In this document: positions 43,714 through 51,453 of the stretch, in pieces
How the letters are laid out: each line of letters starts with the position of its first letter
Position numbering within the stretch: position 1 is the first letter of the stretch
Assembly: GCF_011762045.1 (NCBI RefSeq)
Contig: NZ_JAASQS010000006.1
Location: forward strand, 186,001-250,000
Direction of reading: 5' to 3'
From: Rhizomicrobium electricum
GTDB taxonomy: Bacteria > Pseudomonadota > Alphaproteobacteria > Micropepsales > Micropepsaceae
Length of the DNA stretch: 64,000 nt
The notes under the pieces: generated by a model
What the model was told of the DNA's origin: nothing
Databases searched by the model: none
The model's input: only the letters and a program-made list of their open reading frames with translations
Translations under genes and position numbers: made by a program

Positions 43714-44853
43714 TCAGTCCAGGGTGCGGCGGAACCGGGTGATGGCGACGGTCCCGGCGGCGAACAAAAAGAGAATCATCGGCCAGACCTCGGGCCAGAC
43801 CTCGAAGGTTCCGTTGCCCTTGAGAAGGATGCCGCGGACGATGCGCAGGAAATGGGTGATCGGCAGCACCTCGCCGATCCATTGCGCCCAGCCCGGCATG
43901 CCGCGGAACGGGAAGATGAAGCCCGACAGCATGATCGACGGCAACAGGAAGAAGAACGTCATCTGCATCGCCTGCATCTGGTTCCGCGCCACCGTCGAGA
44001 TGGTGTAGCCGACCCCGAGCAGGGCGGTGATGAACAGAGCCGAGGTGGCGGCCAGAAGGCTGAGCGATCCGATGAACGGCACATGGAACACGAACCGGGC
44101 CAGCAGCAGGATCAGCATCGCCTGAAAGGCGCCGACGAAGATGTTGGGCGTGATCTTGCCGACCATGATTTCGACCGGCCGCGTCGGCATGGCGAGCAGG
44201 TTTTCATACGTGCCGCGCTCGCGCTCGCGGGTCAGCGCAATCGCCGTCGCCAGCACCATGGTGAGGGTCAGAATGACACCGAGCAAACCGGGCACGATGT
44301 TGTACTGGGTGATGTTTTCCGGATTGTAGAGATTGTGCACCACGACGTTGAATGCGGCCGGCTTGGCGGCGAGCGGTGCCAAAGGTCCGACCAGATCGTC
44401 GCGCATCGCGGTGACGGCGAGATTGGGAATGGCGGCGAGGGCATAAGACCCGGCGGCCGGATCGGTGGCATCCGCTTCGACCAGCAGATTGGGTTTGGCG
44501 CCGCGGATGAGATCGCGGCTGAAATTCACCGGGATTTCGACGGCGAACGAGGCATCGCCCCTGGCTAACATGCGGCGCGCTTCGGCCGGGGAGTTGGTCG
44601 CTTTGACGATGTCGAAATAGCTCGAATTGTTCAGCGCCGCGACGATGGAATCGGAGAACGGCCCCGGATCGGCCACCGACACCACGGTGGCGAGATGGCG
44701 CGGTACCATGTTGATGGCATAGCCGAAGATGAAGAGCTGCATCACCGGAATGCCGATCAGCAGACCCAGCGTCATGCGGTCCCGCCGCATCTGGATCATT
44801 TCTTTCATCAGCACGGCGAAGAAGCGGTGCAGCGTGAAGCGATAGCCGTTCAT
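43714..44853 (-). CDS. ABC-2 type exporter permease (YhhJ/YbhR-like)
   Basis: A 379-residue inner-membrane protein. One N-terminal helix (residues about 25-45), a large extracytoplasmic domain (50-175), then five helices in the ABC-2 arrangement, with RERERGTYENLLAMPTRPVEIMVGKI and LSGFIFPFRGMPGWAQWIGEVLP as family signatures. Its ATG overlaps the TGA of the ATPase gene by 4 bases. The last gene of a TetR-HlyD-ATPase-permease operon, comparable to ybhGFSR of E. coli but with one permease. Likely drug or lipid efflux. Confidence 0.9.
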   Translation of the reverse strand: MNGYRFTLHRFFAVLMKEMIQMRRDRMTLGLLIGIPVMQLFIFGYAINMVPRHLATVVSVADPGPFSDSIVAALNNSSYFDIVKATNSPAEARRMLARGDASFAVEIPVNFSRDLIRGAKPNLLVEADATDPAAGSYALAAIPNLAVTAMRDDLVGPLAPLAAKPAAFNVVVHNLYNPENITQYNIVPGLLGVILTLTMVLATAIALTRERERGTYENLLAMPTRPVEIMVGKITPNIFVGAFQAMLILLLARFVFHVPFIGSLSLLAATSALFITALLGVGYTISTVARNQMQAMQMTFFFLLPSIMLSGFIFPFRGMPGWAQWIGEVLPITHFLRIVRGILLKGNGTFEVWPEVWPMILFLFAAGTVAITRFRRTLD

Positions 44854-45770
44854 GACGCGCCTCGCGCCGCGCGGTCCTGGAGCTGGATGAAGACGTCTTC
44901 CAGGCTGGGATGGGTTTCGGAAATGGTCAGCGCCGGATCGCCGCGATAAGGCGCCAGCGTCGCTTCCAAGAGGGCGCGGTCATAGCCCGACACATGCAGC
45001 ATGGCGCCGAAGAAGGCGACGAATTCGACACCAGGCTTGCCGCGCAACTCGTCGGCCAAGGCGCGGGCGCGCTCGCCTTCGATGGTGAAGGTGATAAGGC
45101 CGGAGTCTTCGATGATCTTCATCACCGGGCCTTGCGCGACCTTGTCGCCGTAGGAAATGAACACGATCTGATCGCAGCGCTCGGCTTCGTCCATGTAATG
45201 GGTGGAGACCAGCACGGTGATGCCTGCGCCCGACAGCTTGTGGATTTCGGTCCAGAAATCGCGCCGCGCTTTGGGATCGACGCCGGCGGTGGGTTCGTCG
45301 AGCAGCAACAGGCGCGGGGAGTGCAGCATGCAGGCGGCGAGCGCCATGCGCTGCTTCCAGCCGCCCGAGAGCTCACCGGCGAGCTGCTTCTGGCGCGACA
45401 CCAGGCCGAGTTTTTCCAACGTGTCGTCGACCAGCTTGCGCTTTTTCGGCAGGCCGTAGACGCGCGCCACGAATTCGAGGTTTTCGCGGATCGAGAGGTC
45501 TTCCCAGAAGGAAAACTTCTGGGTCATGTAACCGGTCTCGCGCTTGATCTCTTCCGACTGGGTGCGGAAGTCGTAACCGAGGCAGGTGCCTTCGCCGGCG
45601 TCGGCTTTCAGCAGGCCGCACAGCATGCGGATGGTGGTGGTCTTGCCGGAGCCGTTCGGTCCCAGGAACCCCCACACCTCGCCTTCGGGTACCGCGATGT
45701 CGACGTTATTCACGGCGACTTTTTTGCCGAAGCGCTTGGTCAGACCCTTGACGTTGATGGCGTAGTTCAC
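44850..45770 (-). CDS. ABC transporter ATP-binding protein
   Basis: A 306-residue ATPase: Walker A GPNGSGKTTTI (about 36-46), signature LSGGWKQRM (a Trp replaces the usual Gln after GG), Walker B LLLLDEPTAGVDP, and the H-loop STHYMDEAERC. The C-terminal extension (from about 225) is the usual CcmA/DrrA-type tail. Starts at GTG with GGAG upstream, 10 bases after the HlyD gene. Confidence 0.93.
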   Translation of the reverse strand: MNYAINVKGLTKRFGKKVAVNNVDIAVPEGEVWGFLGPNGSGKTTTIRMLCGLLKADAGEGTCLGYDFRTQSEEIKRETGYMTQKFSFWEDLSIRENLEFVARVYGLPKKRKLVDDTLEKLGLVSRQKQLAGELSGGWKQRMALAACMLHSPRLLLLDEPTAGVDPKARRDFWTEIHKLSGAGITVLVSTHYMDEAERCDQIVFISYGDKVAQGPVMKIIEDSGLITFTIEGERARALADELRGKPGVEFVAFFGAMLHVSGYDRALLEATLAPYRGDPALTISETHPSLEDVFIQLQDRAARGAS

Positions 45771-45780
45771 CGCGGGCTCC

Positions 45781-46608
45781 TTAAAGCGGGTCGACGTCGA
45801 CCGGCTGCCCCGGATTGAGCTTCAATCCGCCTTCGGCGCGCGCTTCGACCTTGAACACGAGCTGGTTGCGGCTCTGGTTCGAGAAGATCACCGGCGGCGT
45901 GTATTCCTGGCTCGAGGCGATGAAGGCGATGGTGGCGACCAAGCCGTCGCCGCACGAATCGCAATGCACTTTCACCTTCTGGCCGAGCTTGATGCGGGCG
46001 AACTGGTTCTCCGGCACGAAGAAGCGGACATAGACGTTGTCCGGCGGCAGCACCGAGACCACCGTGGTCATCGCGGGCGCGTATTCGCCTTGGCGGAAGT
46101 AAACGTCCTGCACCCGACCGGTGGTTAGGGACACGACCTGGCGCTGGGAAAGTTGATAGGCGGCACTGGACAGCGTGGCTTTGGCTTGCGCTTCCTGCGC
46201 ATCGATCGCCGCCACTTGCGCCACTGCGGCGTCGTAAGCCGATTTGGCCTGATCGTAGGCCTGTTTCGAGGTCGCCACGCTTTGCATCAAACCCTTCTGG
46301 CGATCGAGCTGGCGCTTGGCGAGATCGAGGCTTGCTTCGGCAGATGCGCGCTGGCTTTGCGCCTGGGCAATCTGCGCCAAAGCCTGATCGCGCGATGCGG
46401 TCTGGCTGGTGTTGTCGAGCACGAACAACAAGTCGCCCTTCTTGACCCAGTCGCCGCGCTTGACTTTGACGTCGGTGACCCAGCCCGCGAGCGGGGCGGC
46501 GACGAAGGCGGTATCGCCCTCGGCATAGCCGAGCCATTGGCCCTGATGCGGCTTCTCGCAGCCGGCGAGAACCAGAAGGAGCGCAAGTCCGAGCGGCTTG
46601 AGGTTCAT
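45781..46608 (-). CDS. HlyD-family periplasmic adaptor (lipoprotein)
   Basis: A 275-residue membrane-fusion protein with a lipobox (LLVLAGC, Cys16), rather than the usual membrane helix. Biotinyl-lipoyl-like half-motif APLAGWVTDVKVKRGDWVKKGDLLFVLD, a long alpha-helical hairpin (about 70-160, AQAQSQRASAEASLDLAKRQ), then the beta-barrel part (YVRFFVPENQFARIKLGQKV). Links the ABC permease to an outer-membrane factor. Starts inside the TetR stop (ATGA overlap), so translation is coupled to the regulator. Confidence 0.92.
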   Translation of the reverse strand: MNLKPLGLALLLVLAGCEKPHQGQWLGYAEGDTAFVAAPLAGWVTDVKVKRGDWVKKGDLLFVLDNTSQTASRDQALAQIAQAQSQRASAEASLDLAKRQLDRQKGLMQSVATSKQAYDQAKSAYDAAVAQVAAIDAQEAQAKATLSSAAYQLSQRQVVSLTTGRVQDVYFRQGEYAPAMTTVVSVLPPDNVYVRFFVPENQFARIKLGQKVKVHCDSCGDGLVATIAFIASSQEYTPPVIFSNQSRNQLVFKVEARAEGGLKLNPGQPVDVDPL

Positions 46609-47258
46609 GAGGCAGATCCTTCGGGGGCAAGACCCTTGAAGAACACGTCGCAATGGGTGGCGAGAAAGGCATCGTAGTCGAAGGCGCGATCCGACGTCTT
46701 CTCGAACGTGGTGCGCCAGACCAGGCACATCAGGATCGGCGCCATCGCCAGCTTGGCGACAAGCTCCGCCGGCAGGTCGCGGATTTCGCCGCGGGCAATC
46801 GCCCTGGTGAAGACGCCCGACATCATGCCGGTCGCCTTTTCGATCACCTCTTCGCGCCAGAACCGCGCCAATTCGGGGAAATTGCCGGCTTCGCCGATGA
46901 TGATCTTGGGCAGGACGGCGACGTCGCTGTTCAGCACCAGGCCCATGAAACCGGCGTAGAAGTGGCGGAGGAAGTCGAACACCGTGCCTTCGAATTTTTC
47001 GGCCTGTTCGGTGGCGAAGAGCAGGCTCCGGCTGACATGTTCGCGCGCCAGCGACTTGAACACCTCTTCCTTCGACGGGAAGTAGAGATAGATCGTGCCT
47101 TTGGTGACACCGGCGCGGGCGGCGATGTCTTCCATGCGGGCGGCGGCGAATCCTTTCTCGGCAAACACGGCGAGCGCGGACTCGAGGATTTCTCCGGGGC
47201 GGGCCTGCTTGCGGCGCTGCCAGCTGCGGAGATGGCGTTGGGGGGCATGTGTGTCCAT
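46605..47258 (-). CDS. TetR-family repressor of the efflux operon
   Basis: A 217-residue regulator: helix-turn-helix ILESALAVFAEKGFAAARMEDIAARAGVTKGTIYLYFPSKEEVFKSL across residues about 27-72, followed by an AcrR/CecR-type ligand domain (EVIEKATGMMSGVFTRAIARGEI). ATG 47258 preferred over an in-frame TTG at 47267. A 14-bp perfect palindrome lies 17 bases upstream of the start, so autorepression of the whole operon is likely. The sequence fold of this regulator plus HlyD plus ABC genes parallels cecR-ybhGFSR. Confidence 0.9.
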   Translation of the reverse strand: MDTHAPQRHLRSWQRRKQARPGEILESALAVFAEKGFAAARMEDIAARAGVTKGTIYLYFPSKEEVFKSLAREHVSRSLLFATEQAEKFEGTVFDFLRHFYAGFMGLVLNSDVAVLPKIIIGEAGNFPELARFWREEVIEKATGMMSGVFTRAIARGEIRDLPAELVAKLAMAPILMCLVWRTTFEKTSDRAFDYDAFLATHCDVFFKGLAPEGSAS

Positions 47259-47275
47259 GGCCTGCAATATAAATT

Positions 47276-47289
47276 ACTGACCGGTCAGT
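47276..47289. promoter_or_regulatory. TetR operator palindrome ACTGACCGGTCAGT
   Basis: A perfect 14-bp palindrome immediately upstream of the TetR-efflux operon and 126 bases before the divergent lipoprotein gene. The TGACCGGTCA core is common in TetR-family operators. It may control both directions. Confidence 0.8.
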
Positions 47290-47415
47290 TAGCAAGTGGC
47301 GGATTGCCACGCATCCCACGGAAATCCGGAAAAATGGGCAAAGATTCAGGAACGAAAGTTCCCTCAAAGGGTTAAGATGGGCCGAGGGAGTCAAAATACG
47401 CCTCGGGAGGCGAGA

Positions 47416-47955
47416 ATGGCGAAGTTTGCAAAGGTATCGGTCGCGCTTGGTGCCATCCTGCTGCTGGCCGCCTGCCAGACACCGGCGACCTATCAGCCGC
47501 GCACGCCGGGCTCGAACACCGGCTATACCGACGAGCAGCTCGCCCACAATCGCTGGCGCGTGACCTTCACTGGCAATTCGGCGACCCGGCGCGAAACGGT
47601 GGAGAGCTATCTCCTCCTGCGTGCCGCCGAGGTGTCGCTCAAGTCGGGCTATCGCTGGTTCGTGTTCGATACCCGCGATACCGAAGCCCAGACCACCTAT
47701 CAAAGCGATTTCGTCGGCTGGCCGGGCTGGCGCGGCCGCGGCTGGTATTGGCACAGTTGGCCGTATGGCCCCGGCTGGGGCGCTGGCGGCGGCATGGAAA
47801 CCAGCCGCCCGATCACCTCGTATGAGGCCTATGCGGAAATCGTGCTCCTCACCGACGATCAGGCCAAGAACGAGCCGCGGGCGATGAATGCGCAGGACGT
47901 GCTCGATCACATCGGACCGATGGCGCATCCGCCATCAATTCCGGCGCACCAGTAA
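47416..47955 (+). CDS. CC0125/CC1285-family lipoprotein
   Basis: A 179-residue outer-envelope lipoprotein: signal peptide with lipobox LLLAAC, then the family block TGYTDEQLAHNRWRVTFTGN, YLLLRAAEVSLKSGYRWFVF and a Trp/Gly-rich segment (WPGWRGRGWYWHSWPYGPGW), ending in a conserved Tyr-Ala-Glu-Ile strand. The family is widespread in alphaproteobacteria with no known function. ATG 47416 follows GGGAGG. Its 3' end overlaps that of the convergent TusA-like gene by 21 bases. Confidence 0.82.
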   Translation: MAKFAKVSVALGAILLLAACQTPATYQPRTPGSNTGYTDEQLAHNRWRVTFTGNSATRRETVESYLLLRAAEVSLKSGYRWFVFDTRDTEAQTTYQSDFVGWPGWRGRGWYWHSWPYGPGWGAGGGMETSRPITSYEAYAEIVLLTDDQAKNEPRAMNAQDVLDHIGPMAHPPSIPAHQ

Positions 47956-48153
47956 TCGCACGCCGTCGCCGTTGCGCTGGGTTTCGATCACCTCGAAGCC
48001 CTCGCGGCGGCACATGTGCGGAATATCGATATAGGCCAGCGGATCGTCGGCGATCACTTCGAGAATCGTTCCGGACGGCTCCCGGCGCAGGGCCCGCTTG
48101 GTCATGAGTGCCGGCAGCGGACATTTAAGCCCGGTAAGATCGAGGCTTTTCAC
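47935..48153 (-). CDS. TusA/SirA-like sulfurtransferase domain protein
   Basis: A 72-residue protein with the TusA fold: LDLTGLKCPLPALMTKRAL contains the conserved Cys-Pro-x-Pro with the persulfide-carrying Cys, followed by IDIPHMCRREGFEV. Members relay sulfur for tRNA thiolation, molybdopterin or other uses. GTG start overlaps the stop of the preceding hydrolase gene (GTGA), implying coupled translation. The partner enzyme is not in the window. Confidence 0.88.
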   Translation of the reverse strand: MKSLDLTGLKCPLPALMTKRALRREPSGTILEVIADDPLAYIDIPHMCRREGFEVIETQRNGDGVRLLVRRN

Positions 48154-48668
48154 CCGAACGCGATCTCGCTGGCCTGTTTCAGCCGGGCGTAGCGGCCGTT
48201 CCAGATGTGCTCGGTGTGGGCGATGATGGTGGCGGCGGGCAGGATTTCGCTGTCGAAGGTCGTATGCGCGTCGGCTGCGATGGTGACGCGATAACCGCGT
48301 TCGAACGCCGATCGCACCGTGGCGTCGACGCAGTATTCGGTCTGCATGCCGCAGATCACCAGCGCATCGATATCGGCCGCCTTCAGTTTGGCATCGAGAT
48401 CGGTGTCGTAGAAGCCGCTGTTGCGGCGCTTGATCGTGACGGGATCGCCGGGCTTTGGTGCCACCGCGGGATGGAAGGCGAAGCCGGGACTGTTCTTGTC
48501 GAACGCATCGCCCGGTCCGCCGTCATGCTGGACGAAGAACACCGGCACCTTGGCGGCGCGCGCCCGCGCGATCAGATCGGCAATCGTGGTTACAACTGTG
48601 TCGCCGCGAAACGGCTCTTCCGCGCCGAACATGGCTTGCTGCACGTCGATGATCATCAAGGCGAGCAT
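48150..48668 (-). CDS. Isochorismatase-family cysteine hydrolase
   Basis: A 172-residue enzyme with the Asp-Lys-Cys triad: Asp in LALMIIDVQQAMF, Lys in VTIKRRNSGFYDT and Cys in ICGMQTEYCVDATVRSA. Family members hydrolyse amides such as nicotinamide, N-carbamoyl compounds or isochorismate; which is not decidable here. The ATG at 48668 is preceded by GGAGGG, which is part of a hairpin (see terminator). The frame is open up to 48722 but an earlier start would read through that hairpin. Confidence 0.87.
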   Translation of the reverse strand: MLALMIIDVQQAMFGAEEPFRGDTVVTTIADLIARARAAKVPVFFVQHDGGPGDAFDKNSPGFAFHPAVAPKPGDPVTIKRRNSGFYDTDLDAKLKAADIDALVICGMQTEYCVDATVRSAFERGYRVTIAADAHTTFDSEILPAATIIAHTEHIWNGRYARLKQASEIAFG

Positions 48669-48698
48669 AGAAAAACCCTCCGCGCGGGGCGGAGGGTT
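48669..48698 (-). terminator. Terminator of irr overlapping the next gene's ribosome site
   Basis: On the minus strand AACCCTCCGC, loop CCCGC, GCGGAGGGTT then TTTCT: a perfect 10-bp stem with a T-run. The 3' arm contains the GGAGGG Shine-Dalgarno of the isochorismatase-like gene, and the T-run ends right at its ATG. Confidence 0.8.
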
Positions 48699-48775
48699 GT
48701 CCGAAATGGGACGCTTTCGCAAGCGGCAAAACGCCCGGAAAGGTTCCGCGCGTAAAGCACTGACGGGAAGCCCTG

Positions 48776-49204
48776 TCAGTTCCGCTTGAGACGCACAACC
48801 ACGTCGACGCGGCTCACCTGGGTGCCTTCGGGCGCGTCGGGCAGCTTGGAGACGGCGATCTCTTCCGAGCCCGGAATGTCCGACAGCATGCCGTCATCTT
48901 CGTAGTAGAAGTGCTGGTGCTCGGTGACATTGGTATCGAAATAGGAACGCGTCGCATCCACCATGACTTGGCGCAGGAGACCGGCGTTGGTGAACTGGTG
49001 CAGCGTGTTGTAGACGGTCGCCAACGACACGCGAATGCCGCGATTGACGGCTTCGGCGTGCAGGGTTTCGGCGGTGAGGTGCCGATGTCCGTCGTGGAAC
49101 AACAGGTCGGCCAGTTCATTGCGCTGCCGGGTCGGGCGCAGGCCCGCGGCTCGCAAGCGCGTTACGGCAGATTCGTTCGTCGCATCACGCAATCTTTTAC
49201 GCAT
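48776..49204 (-). CDS. irr: Iron response regulator Irr (Fur family)
   Basis: A 142-residue Fur-family regulator. Winged helix about 10-85: LRAAGLRPTRQRNELADLLF, HLTAETLHAEAVNRGIRVSLATVYNTLHQF. Irr-specific features are the sequence RSYFDTNVTEHQHFYYEDDG with the His cluster, and a C-terminal half lacking the CxxC zinc sites of classical Fur. In alphaproteobacteria Irr senses haem/iron status and binds iron-control elements. Divergent from fabA, its common location. AGGA site 7 bases before ATG. Confidence 0.94.
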   Translation of the reverse strand: MRKRLRDATNESAVTRLRAAGLRPTRQRNELADLLFHDGHRHLTAETLHAEAVNRGIRVSLATVYNTLHQFTNAGLLRQVMVDATRSYFDTNVTEHQHFYYEDDGMLSDIPGSEEIAVSKLPDAPEGTQVSRVDVVVRLKRN

Positions 49205-49337
49205 AAGGACTTCCTTTTGACTGACCGGACCGTACGGTCCTCTTACGTCTTCGATTCTTTCTCGCCTTTCCGCACGGTCCGGGCTATGACCGGGATGTCG
49301 CTCGTCAAGGGCATTCTTGAGAGCATAGTACGCTAGT

Positions 49338-49356
49338 CGTTAGAATAGTTCTAACG
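49338..49356. promoter_or_regulatory. Iron control element (Irr box) palindrome
   Basis: CGTTAGAA-TAG-TTCTAACG: perfect 8-bp arms, 3-base centre, matching the known ICE form TTTAGAA-N3-TTCTAAA in its core. It lies 134 bases upstream of irr and 57 bases upstream of fabA, so it can serve irr autoregulation, fabA control, or both. Confidence 0.82.
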
Positions 49357-49412
49357 TAGAAATCGTCGCAGGTGCCCACACGTAGGGAACTGGACATAAG
49401 CTGTTGAGAGAC

Positions 49413-49952
49413 ATGGAAAAAGTGGATCAAAAGAGCCCCGCGCGTCGGTCGAGCTTCGATTTGGCGGGTCTGATTGCGTGTGCCAAGGGCGAACTGTTCG
49501 GCCTGGGCAATGCGCGTCTGCCGATGCCGCCGATGCTGATGTTCGATCGCATTACCAAGATCACCGACCAAGGCGGTACGCACGAGAAGGGCGAAATCGA
49601 AGCCGAGATGGAAGTGCGTCCCGATCTTTGGTTTTTCAAATGCCATTTCGAGAACGACCCGGTGATGCCCGGTTGCCTCGGTCTCGATGCGATGTGGCAG
49701 TTGGTTGGATTCTTCCTCGGCTGGGCCGGCGGCGCCGGCAAGGGCCGCGCGCTCGGTGTCGGCGAAGTGAAGTTCTCCGGCATGGTGCTGCCCACCAACA
49801 AGCTGATCAGCTACACCATCGACTTCAAGCGCGTCATCATGCGCCGCCTCGTGATGGGGATCGCCGACGGCATCATGAAGGTCGACGGCAAAGTCATCTA
49901 CGAAGCCAAGGATCTGCGCGTCGGCCTGTTCCAGGAAGCCGCGCCGGCCTGA
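49413..49952 (+). CDS. fabA: 3-hydroxydecanoyl-ACP dehydratase/isomerase FabA
   Basis: A 179-residue hot-dog-fold enzyme that dehydrates and isomerises beta-hydroxydecanoyl-ACP, the branch point to unsaturated fatty acids. Catalytic His in [20 protein letters not shown] and Asp in [15 protein letters not shown] are present, and [10 protein letters not shown] starts the fold. Length is standard (about 170). First gene of a fabA-fabB-fabI cluster. ATG 49413 preferred to an in-frame TTG at 49404. Confidence 0.97.
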   Translation: MEKVDQKSPARRSSFDLAGLIACAKGELFGLGNARLPMPPMLMFDRITKITDQGGTHEKGEIEAEMEVRPDLWFFKCHFENDPVMPGCLGLDAMWQLVGFFLGWAGGAGKGRALGVGEVKFSGMVLPTNKLISYTIDFKRVIMRRLVMGIADGIMKVDGKVIYEAKDLRVGLFQEAAPA

Positions 49953-49990
49953 ACGCTGCAAGCGGCTTGACAGTGGCATCTGCGTTATGG

Positions 49991-50020
49991 GCGTGCGGTC
50001 CGGTTTCCGGTGCCGCACGC
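49991..50020 (+). other. Stem-loop between fabA and fabB
   Basis: GCGTGCGG (49991-49998) pairs with CCGCACGC (50013-50020); the enclosed CCGG...CCGG (50000-50003 / 50007-50010) extends it. No U-tract, so it may punctuate the transcript rather than end it. Confidence 0.6.
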
Positions 50021-50066
50021 ACCCTGTAAAAGCGTTCCGGATTTTGCATTTGAGAGGAACACCGCC

Positions 50067-51278
50067 ATGAGGCGTGTCGTCGTCACGGGGCTTGGGATTG
50101 TTTCGTCCATCGGCAACAACGCCGCGGAGGTCACCGAAAGTCTGCGCACCGCGCACTCGGGTCTGAGGCTGTTCGAGCCGCATCGCGACATGGGCTTCAA
50201 GGCGCAGGTCGCCGGTCCGGTGAAAGTCGACATCGAGGCGCTGATCGACCGCCGCGCCCGCCGCTTCATGGGCGACACGGCGGCCTATGCTTTCATCGCC
50301 ATGGATCAGGCACTGAAGGATTCCGGTCTCGAGGAAAAGGACATCATCAACCCCAAGACCGGCCTCATCGTCGGTTCCGGCGGCCCCTCGACCAAGACAC
50401 TGTTCGCCGCCGACAAGATCGCCGAAGCCACCGGCCCCAAGAAGATCGGCCCGTTCGCGGTGCCGAAGTGCATGTCGTCGACCTGCTCGGCGGTGCTGTC
50501 GACCTGGTTCAAGATCAAGGGCGTCAATTATTCGATTTCGTCGGCCTGCGCGACCAGCGCCCATTGCATCGGCAATGCCGCCGAAATGATCCAGTGGGGC
50601 AAGCAGGACGTGATGTTCGCCGGCGGTGCCGAAGAACTCGACTGGACACTTGCTGCCCTGTTCGACGCCATGGGCGCGATGTCGTCCAAGTACAACGAGA
50701 CGCCGGAAAAGGCCTCGCGCGCGTTCGATAAGGATCGCGACGGCTTCGTGATCGCGGGCGGCGGCGGCGTGCTGGTGCTGGAAGAGCTCGAACACGCCAA
50801 GGCGCGCGGCGCCAAGATTTATTGCGAACTGGTCGGCTACGGCGCCACCAGCGACGGCCACGACATGGTGGCGCCCTCGGGCGAAGGCGCGATGCGCTGC
50901 ATGCAGCAGGCGCTCTCGACCGTCAAAGGCCCGATCGATTACATCAACGCCCACGGCACTTCGACCTCCGTGGGCGATGCTGCCGAGATCAAGGCGGCGC
51001 GCGAGGTGTTCGGCGACAAGTTCCCGCCGATCAATTCCACCAAGTCGCTGACCGGCCATTCGCTCGGCGCGGCCGGTGCCCAGGAGGCGATCTATTCCAT
51101 TCTGCAGCAGCAGGCCGGGTTCATCGCCGAAAGCGCCAATATCGCGGAAGTCGATCCCGAGTTTGCGGACGTTCCGATCGTGCGGTCCCGTGTCGACAAC
51201 GCCAAGCTCGAGCGTGTTCTGTCCAACAGCTTCGGCTTTGGCGGCACCAACGCGACGCTGGTGTTCGAGCGGATTTAA
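50067..51278 (+). CDS. fabB: Beta-ketoacyl-ACP synthase I FabB
   Basis: A 403-residue condensing enzyme that elongates unsaturated acyl-ACPs. Thiolase-fold motifs: [16 protein letters not shown], catalytic Cys in [14 protein letters not shown], His in [11 protein letters not shown], His in [13 protein letters not shown], and [14 protein letters not shown] at the C-terminus. The TACATSAH-type active site and linkage to fabA identify it as FabB rather than FabF. ATG 50067 follows GAGAGGA. Confidence 0.96.
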   Translation: MRRVVVTGLGIVSSIGNNAAEVTESLRTAHSGLRLFEPHRDMGFKAQVAGPVKVDIEALIDRRARRFMGDTAAYAFIAMDQALKDSGLEEKDIINPKTGLIVGSGGPSTKTLFAADKIAEATGPKKIGPFAVPKCMSSTCSAVLSTWFKIKGVNYSISSACATSAHCIGNAAEMIQWGKQDVMFAGGAEELDWTLAALFDAMGAMSSKYNETPEKASRAFDKDRDGFVIAGGGGVLVLEELEHAKARGAKIYCELVGYGATSDGHDMVAPSGEGAMRCMQQALSTVKGPIDYINAHGTSTSVGDAAEIKAAREVFGDKFPPINSTKSLTGHSLGAAGAQEAIYSILQQQAGFIAESANIAEVDPEFADVPIVRSRVDNAKLERVLSNSFGFGGTNATLVFERI

Positions 51279-51322
51279 GAATTTTTCACGCGCCGATGCG
51301 GAGGCGTTTAACTGACCGGGTG

Positions 51323-51354
51323 CCGGATTGGAAAAGATAGATTTTCCAGTCCGG
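51323..51354 (+). promoter_or_regulatory. 13-bp hairpin in the fabB-fabI gap, possible RNA switch
   Basis: CCGGATTGGAAAA (51323-51335), loop GATAGA, TTTTCCAGTCCGG (51342-51354): 12 Watson-Crick pairs and one wobble. The 3' arm, as ATTTTCCAGT (51341-51350), is also perfectly complementary to ACTGGAAAAT (51446-51455), which covers the fabI ribosome-binding region and the first two bases of its start codon. The two pairings are mutually exclusive. Confidence 0.6.
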
Positions 51355-51453
51355 TATGGTCTTTCCGTGTGTCGATATCCGGGCCCGACGGCCTCGATTA
51401 ACTGCAATTTCGTCGCGTTCTAGCGCGAGGGCCGTATCTGGTAGAACTGGAAA

